Shown here piece by piece: positions 59,879-64,000 of a stretch of DNA of 64,000 nt. The notes beneath the pieces were generated by a model, which saw nothing but the letters and a program-made list of their open reading frames with translations, was not told the origin of the DNA and made no database searches. The translations under genes were made by a program, and so were the position numbers. The stretch is from Linderina pennispora (lineage: Eukaryota; Kickxellomycota; Kickxellomycetes; Kickxellales; Kickxellaceae). The stretch covers positions 682,001-746,000 of the forward strand of contig NW_024468255.1 of NCBI RefSeq assembly GCF_002104995.1. The letters are read 5' to 3'. How positions within the stretch are numbered: the first letter of the stretch is position 1; every line of letters begins with the position of its first letter.

Positions 59879-60782
59879 AGTGGCTGCTGTTTTAAGGAGA
59901 GTGGAGTTTAGTCTGCCCTACTATCGATGGCTACAGCTAGCCATTTTCTTGTGCAAACCTCGCTGAAAATTTGTAAAATAAATTTGCACATTTGCCAACA
60001 CATGACCTGCTTACAGTTGAGAACCAGAAACCATGAAAATACACAAGCACATCTAATATAAAGTCGTTGTCGATTAAAGATACTTTGCAAGAGGTGAATA
60101 CGTAGAGGGCTATAAGAATAAAATATAGACAATGTTGGAGAGAATGAGGAAACACTCCGAAGGCAGATGCAGTGGCAGCTGTATATCACTCAGACACCCT
60201 CTGGTAGTGCCAGAGCAGCTGTGATCAGTTAGACATTCGTGCTCAGCTACAACCCATTGTGTCTAGGCTTTCTTGCCCTGGCATCATCCAGCGCTTATCC
60301 CCAAACCTGACTATTGGCAACGATGCTGAGAATAGTCGAAACTGTCTGCTTCTAATCTTGAGCTGCTGGCTGTGGTTTTCCATAGCTCTTTCTAACTTTC
60401 TTCCTCATTCCCCCGACATTTAGCCGATGTGGCTATGTGCGTCTTGGCAGCCAGAACCCAGGTTGGTACTGAGGGCTTATCGCACAACCAATGGCCAAAT
60501 AAATTGACACGTAATTTAAAACGTTGCTCTTGGAGTTATACGTAAGAGGCATTTGGTCAGGACCATGAACCACGGTGCCGTTAATGATTTTCCTCCAATT
60601 CAACTGTAGCTTAAAAATCCACTTCAAGACAAGTTCAAGATCACGCTGTACTCGTCGCTTTCGTGGCATCTGTGGCGTCATAACTGGTGTCAATTTCATG
60701 GATGGCCGATTGTTTGCCTTATCTCCATTGCCACATGTAGAATGATTCCAAAAAAAAAAAGTATATTGAGAGATAATGAAGG
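59879..60782. other. 3' flank of repeat gene B and 3' flank of the AsnRS gene
   Basis: To about 60556 this is duplicated DNA matching 41945-42618. 60557-60782 is unique, with a 10-nt A run near 60751. No gene was recognised. Confidence 0.5.
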
Positions 60783-62219
60783 CTAGTATTGACACCGGCC
60801 AGCGTACCGCGGGAACGGGATGATGTCACGCACACTTTCCAACCCGGTTAACATCTGCAGGAACCGCTCAAACCCAACCCCAAACCCGCCATGGGGGGTG
60901 GTCCCGTATTTGCGCAGCCCAACGTACCAATCCAGCGATCCGTCCTCAAACCCAAGTTCATGGATACGCTGCTTCAGCCGGACATAGTCATGCTCCCTAA
61001 GACTACCTCCCAACAGCTCACATGGTCCAGGAACCAACATATCCATGCAGGCCACGGTGCGGCCGTCCGGGTTCGCCAGCATATAGAAGGGTTTGATCTG
61101 CGTTGGGTAGTCAGTTACAAACACTGGACCAGCAAAGTGTGTGGTCGCGAGGTACCGTTCATGCTCGCTCTGAAGTCCCTGGCCCCACTGTGGTTTGAAC
61201 TGGAACTGGGCTTTGGACTCGGCTCGTTGCAGAATATCGATGGCCTCTGTATACGAGACACGCGCGTACTGGGCCGGGTCAACCAGCTTCTTTATGAGTT
61301 TAGCCAGCGGCTCGTTGGATTTCGCAAAGAACTCGAGATCAGCTGCAGAGTTGTCGAGCAAGTTCTGTGTGACACTGCGCACCATCGCCTCCTCAACGTC
61401 CATCAGCGTGCTGAGCTTATCCATAAAGGCACACTCTGCTTCAACCATCCAGAATTCGGACAGATGACGACCTGTCTGGCTGGGCTCAGCGCGGAAGGAT
61501 TGGTTAAAGTTGTACACGCGCTTGAAAGCCCCCGTCAGTACCTCCAAGTGCAGCTGACCAGATACTGTTAGATTAACACGTCGGCCAAAAAACTCCGTTA
61601 GCGGATCAGCCCCGACACCCTTAGGGACGTCAGTAGCTACGCTAAAGGTCTCACCACCGCCTTCGCAGTCGTTCGCAGTCAGTGCTGGTGTATGAACCTT
61701 CACAAACTCGTTTTCATGGAAGAACTTGTGGAAACCAATTTCTGCCTGATCGCGCAGCCGCATGACAGCGCCGATTGTCTGCGAGCGTGGACGCAGATAC
61801 CCAATCTCACGTAGAAATTCGAGCGTGTGCCGCTTCTTTTGAAGCGGGTATGACTCAGGATCCGCTGATCCAATTATGCTGATGTGCTTCGCCTGCAGTT
61901 CCTTGCTCTGCTCGCGCCCTGGGCTGTCGGCCAGTGTTCCCGTAATTTCAACGGAGGACCCGGTGGAGAGACCGGTGGCCAGCTGCGGGTCATCCATGAT
62001 CACTTGAATTCCACGCATTGTCGAGCCATCGGATACTTCAGCGAATGCAATGCGCTTTTGTTGGCGCACGGAGCGTATCCAGCCGCTGATCTTGACGTCG
62101 GTGCCAGAGCTGTTTTTTGCAAGGACACTTTTTATTGTTGGCGATAGACCCAGAGTGCTGGTAAACCGAGTCTGGCCCGGGTAGGGCCGCGATAATAACA
62201 ATAGTCGTCTGGTAAACAT
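60783..62219 (-). CDS. SLM5: Mitochondrial asparaginyl-tRNA synthetase
   Basis: 478 residues from ATG 62219 (MFTRRLLLLSRPYPGQTRF, a presequence); the open frame continues upstream but earlier ATGs give no targeting signal. An OB-fold anticodon-binding domain (VKISGWIRSVRQQKRIAFAE) is followed by the class II catalytic domain: motif 2 FRAEPSQTGRHLSEFWMVE, the ECAF line, TDYPTQIKPFYM, and motif 3 GGFGVGFERFLQMLTG. The layout and the insert EGGGETFSV are those of bacterial-type AsnRS, as expected for the organellar enzyme. It charges mitochondrial tRNA-Asn. AspRS is excluded by the ATP/amino-acid pocket lines. Confidence 0.9.
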   Translation of the reverse strand: MFTRRLLLLSRPYPGQTRFTSTLGLSPTIKSVLAKNSSGTDVKISGWIRSVRQQKRIAFAEVSDGSTMRGIQVIMDDPQLATGLSTGSSVEITGTLADSPGREQSKELQAKHISIIGSADPESYPLQKKRHTLEFLREIGYLRPRSQTIGAVMRLRDQAEIGFHKFFHENEFVKVHTPALTANDCEGGGETFSVATDVPKGVGADPLTEFFGRRVNLTVSGQLHLEVLTGAFKRVYNFNQSFRAEPSQTGRHLSEFWMVEAECAFMDKLSTLMDVEEAMVRSVTQNLLDNSAADLEFFAKSNEPLAKLIKKLVDPAQYARVSYTEAIDILQRAESKAQFQFKPQWGQGLQSEHERYLATTHFAGPVFVTDYPTQIKPFYMLANPDGRTVACMDMLVPGPCELLGGSLREHDYVRLKQRIHELGFEDGSLDWYVGLRKYGTTPHGGFGVGFERFLQMLTGLESVRDIIPFPRYAGRCQY

Positions 62220-63293
62220 AATTAGCAGTAGTGACGAGAGATAAGAGAGGTGAGGCAAGCACCATCTGCCCGAGTGTGGAGGAATCGGTTTTGCATAATT
62301 TTGTTGACCAGGAAATTCTGATCTCAGATTAGCCATTGGACCTGCTGACACAAAGCCACGTGATTCAAGGCGATAGGGCACCTGTCTCTGCCCGGGGTAG
62401 TGGCGAGCAGAGCTGCAGATGTAGATGGCAGCTATGAAATGATATTTTCGGGCAGCAGACGAAAAGCAGATATACGGCGTTTTCATTAGGCTCTTATTAC
62501 CCTCTATGGTTAGCACACCAGTCAGTATCTGGTGCAGTATCCGGCCAGAAGTGTTTTCCACAGCCAGGGGATCATAAAACAAGAAAATAAACCATTAGGT
62601 CACTCATTGCGAGTAGGAGTAGAATGAAAGTGCTGATGTTGGAAAAAAGGGTGTGGTCAAGGCGACGTCTCAGCACTTTCTTTTATCCAATGAACAGCAA
62701 AAGCAAGGAGAAGGCTGAAATATGAGTAATGAGAAATAGCACTTTCAGAAATGGATGCCAAAGTATATGGATACAAAATCAAGTGTCCGAATTAGGCACA
62801 GGCTTCATAGTGGAGTATGCCAATAATAGAGCCATATTCACACTTTTCGGTGTCTACACCTTTTATTCAACATTACTTAGGGTCGTATATACAGAGCATC
62901 ACTTAGTAGTCGATGGAGGCTATAGCTTGGACAGCTACTGGATTGTTTGCTGCAGATAATATAATTCTGCTGAACAGCGTATGCGAATATCACATGGCTG
63001 GCTGTGCAATGGTATACTGTGCTCTGCTTCGACCCAGCAATGGCCAGTACCACCGATCTCGGCGGCGTGGGGTATACGGATGGGGTCAGGTAAACATCCG
63101 CAGCTTTGGGAAAAACAGTTGAGCAGGCTAGTGTCTGCTGATTACTCAACCGCAAGGAATCAAATCAGTGCATGTTCCGTTTTTTTACGTGAAAAATCCT
63201 GCAAACCGCTAAAAAGCAGCTTCTCCGCCAGCAGCCAGGCCAGAAGGTCCTTCCTTTCCCTTTGCTTCAACATTTTCATACATATAGCATATA
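62220..63293. other. Divergent upstream region of AsnRS and DBP3
   Basis: 1074 nt between divergent starts. Mostly AT-rich, with short frames on both strands that lack features. The last 100 nt before DBP3 are pyrimidine-rich (TCCTTCCTTTCCCTTTGC), a leader-like stretch. No RNA gene was seen. Confidence 0.45.
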
Positions 63294-64000
63294 ATGCCGA
63301 GCGCCGTGGCTATTGACACTAAGGAGGCTAAGTCTCCTGTGACCAGCAAGGTCGAAAAGATCAAGGCCGACAAGAAGGACAAGAAGGAGAAGGAGAAGGA
63401 GAAGAAGGAGAAGAAAGACAAGAAGGAAAAGAAGGAAAAGAAGGACAAGAAGAGTAAGAAGCGGCATAGCAGCAGCGACGAGGACAGCCAGACGGCAAAG
63501 AAGACCAAGACATCACCGGCCGAGGTGAGCATTGCCGACGCCAAGAAGTTCTACGAGGAGAACAGCATCTCGGTCACGGGTGACGACTCGTTCATGCCGT
63601 ACCTGAACTTCTCCAACACACCCTTCGGCTCGGACATTCTGCAGGCGTGTGCAAAGTTCGACAAGCCGACGCCAATCCAGGCGGCGTGCTGGCCGGTCAT
63701 CTGCGCGAACCGCGATGTAATCGGCATTGCTGAAACGGGCTCGGGCAAGACATTTGCGTTCACGCTGCCGGCTCTGAACTACCTGAAGAACACATTCGGC
63801 ACCAAGGCACAAAAGTGCAAGAAGCCCCACGTGCTGATTGTGTCGCCAACGCGCGAACTGGCGATCCAGACGCACGAGCAGGTGGAGGCAGCTGGCAAAC
63901 TGCTGGGTATCCAGTCGGTGTGCCTGTACGGTGGGTCACCAAAGCACGAGCAGAAGAGCATGCTCAGGAACCAGAAGCCGGCGGTGATTGTGGCGACGCC
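63294..64000 (+). CDS. DBP3: DEAD-box RNA helicase Dbp3 (partial, C-terminus outside window)
   Basis: The frame is open from ATG 63294 to the edge, 235 codons. The first 80 residues are Lys/Glu-rich (KKDKKEKEKEKKEK), a nucleolar-type tail. Then come the Q motif region (FDKPTPIQAACWP), motif I AETGSGKTFAF, motif Ia SPTRELAIQ, the GG line LYGGSPKHEQ, and the start of motif Ib IVATP; motifs II-VI lie beyond the window. The Lys-rich tail and the wording of these motifs fit Dbp3, which helps cleave pre-rRNA at site A3 in 60S assembly. Another nucleolar DEAD-box protein is possible. Confidence 0.85.
   Translation, partial: MPSAVAIDTKEAKSPVTSKVEKIKADKKDKKEKEKEKKEKKDKKEKKEKKDKKSKKRHSSSDEDSQTAKKTKTSPAEVSIADAKKFYEENSISVTGDDSFMPYLNFSNTPFGSDILQACAKFDKPTPIQAACWPVICANRDVIGIAETGSGKTFAFTLPALNYLKNTFGTKAQKCKKPHVLIVSPTRELAIQTHEQVEAAGKLLGIQSVCLYGGSPKHEQKSMLRNQKPAVIVAT

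Larger units (their letters stand above)
58018..60556 (+). repeat. Segmental duplication, copy B
   Basis: Same orientation and extent as copy A (39962-42618). Unique DNA flanks it on both sides. At its left edge only the portion of the LTR-like relic after CAGCATAGCGG is present, so copy A carries more of the relic than copy B. It is shorter than A chiefly because of fewer coding repeat units, partly offset by an inserted module. Confidence 0.92.

Overview
The window is eukaryotic nuclear DNA from a fungus. It shows GT-AG introns, compact intron-poor genes with G/C-ending codons, AT-rich or pyrimidine-rich intergenic DNA, and fungus-specific genes (Dad3 of the DASH ring, Vid27, mitochondrial Dss1, Kes1). 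Together with orphan F-box-like proteins this suggests an early-diverging lineage, perhaps Kickxellomycotina. That placement is inference, not something the sequence proves.

Layout. 1-2300: a Ty3-type LTR retrotransposon on the minus strand, cut by the window edge, with an uninterrupted Gag-like frame. 5.0-12.6 kb: a spliced multi-HMG-box protein, a short F-box-like protein, a COPI-associated/Tvp15-like membrane protein, exosome subunit Rrp46 and a spliced Sds3-like Sin3-HDAC subunit. 12.8-25.6 kb: a PAP2 lipid phosphatase, a probable mitochondrial PPR-like protein, Vid27, a three-exon PFK-2/FBPase-2, a membrane-anchored protoglobin and a Pac4-like proteasome chaperone. 26.1-39.5 kb: a three-exon Sec14-like protein, a two-exon CYSTM peptide, CCT1, Vps34, two head-to-head REF/ALY mRNA export adaptors and an F-box/LRR-like orphan. 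43.0-56.4 kb: a secreted orphan, a DUF4272-like mitochondrial protein divergent from mitochondrial RNase Dss1, a spliced RING-H2 membrane E3, three-exon Kes1/Osh4, Dad3, a Bmt6-like rRNA methyltransferase, eEF1B-gamma and Trm61. 60.8-64.0 kb: mitochondrial AsnRS and the start of DEAD-box helicase Dbp3.

The most unusual feature is a segmental duplication of about 2.6 kb (39962-42618 and 58018-60556). Each copy carries its own TATA box, UTRs and a gene for a secreted protein built of 38-residue RG-rich/amphipathic units punctuated by Asn-Gln-Arg. The copies differ in unit number and one has an internal module insertion. The left edge of the duplication lies in a sequence resembling the region upstream of the retrotransposon gag.

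Most other genes are housekeeping and are not arranged as a pathway cluster. Recurrent themes are mitochondrial expression (Dss1, AsnRS, the PPR-like protein), RNA processing and export (Rrp46, the REF pair, Trm61, Bmt6-like, Dbp3), and membrane lipid/trafficking functions (Vps34, Kes1, Sec14-like, PAP2, Tvp15-like). Gene starts were chosen at ATG codons supported by family alignment, and spliced models were built by hand from GT-AG sites and reading phase.
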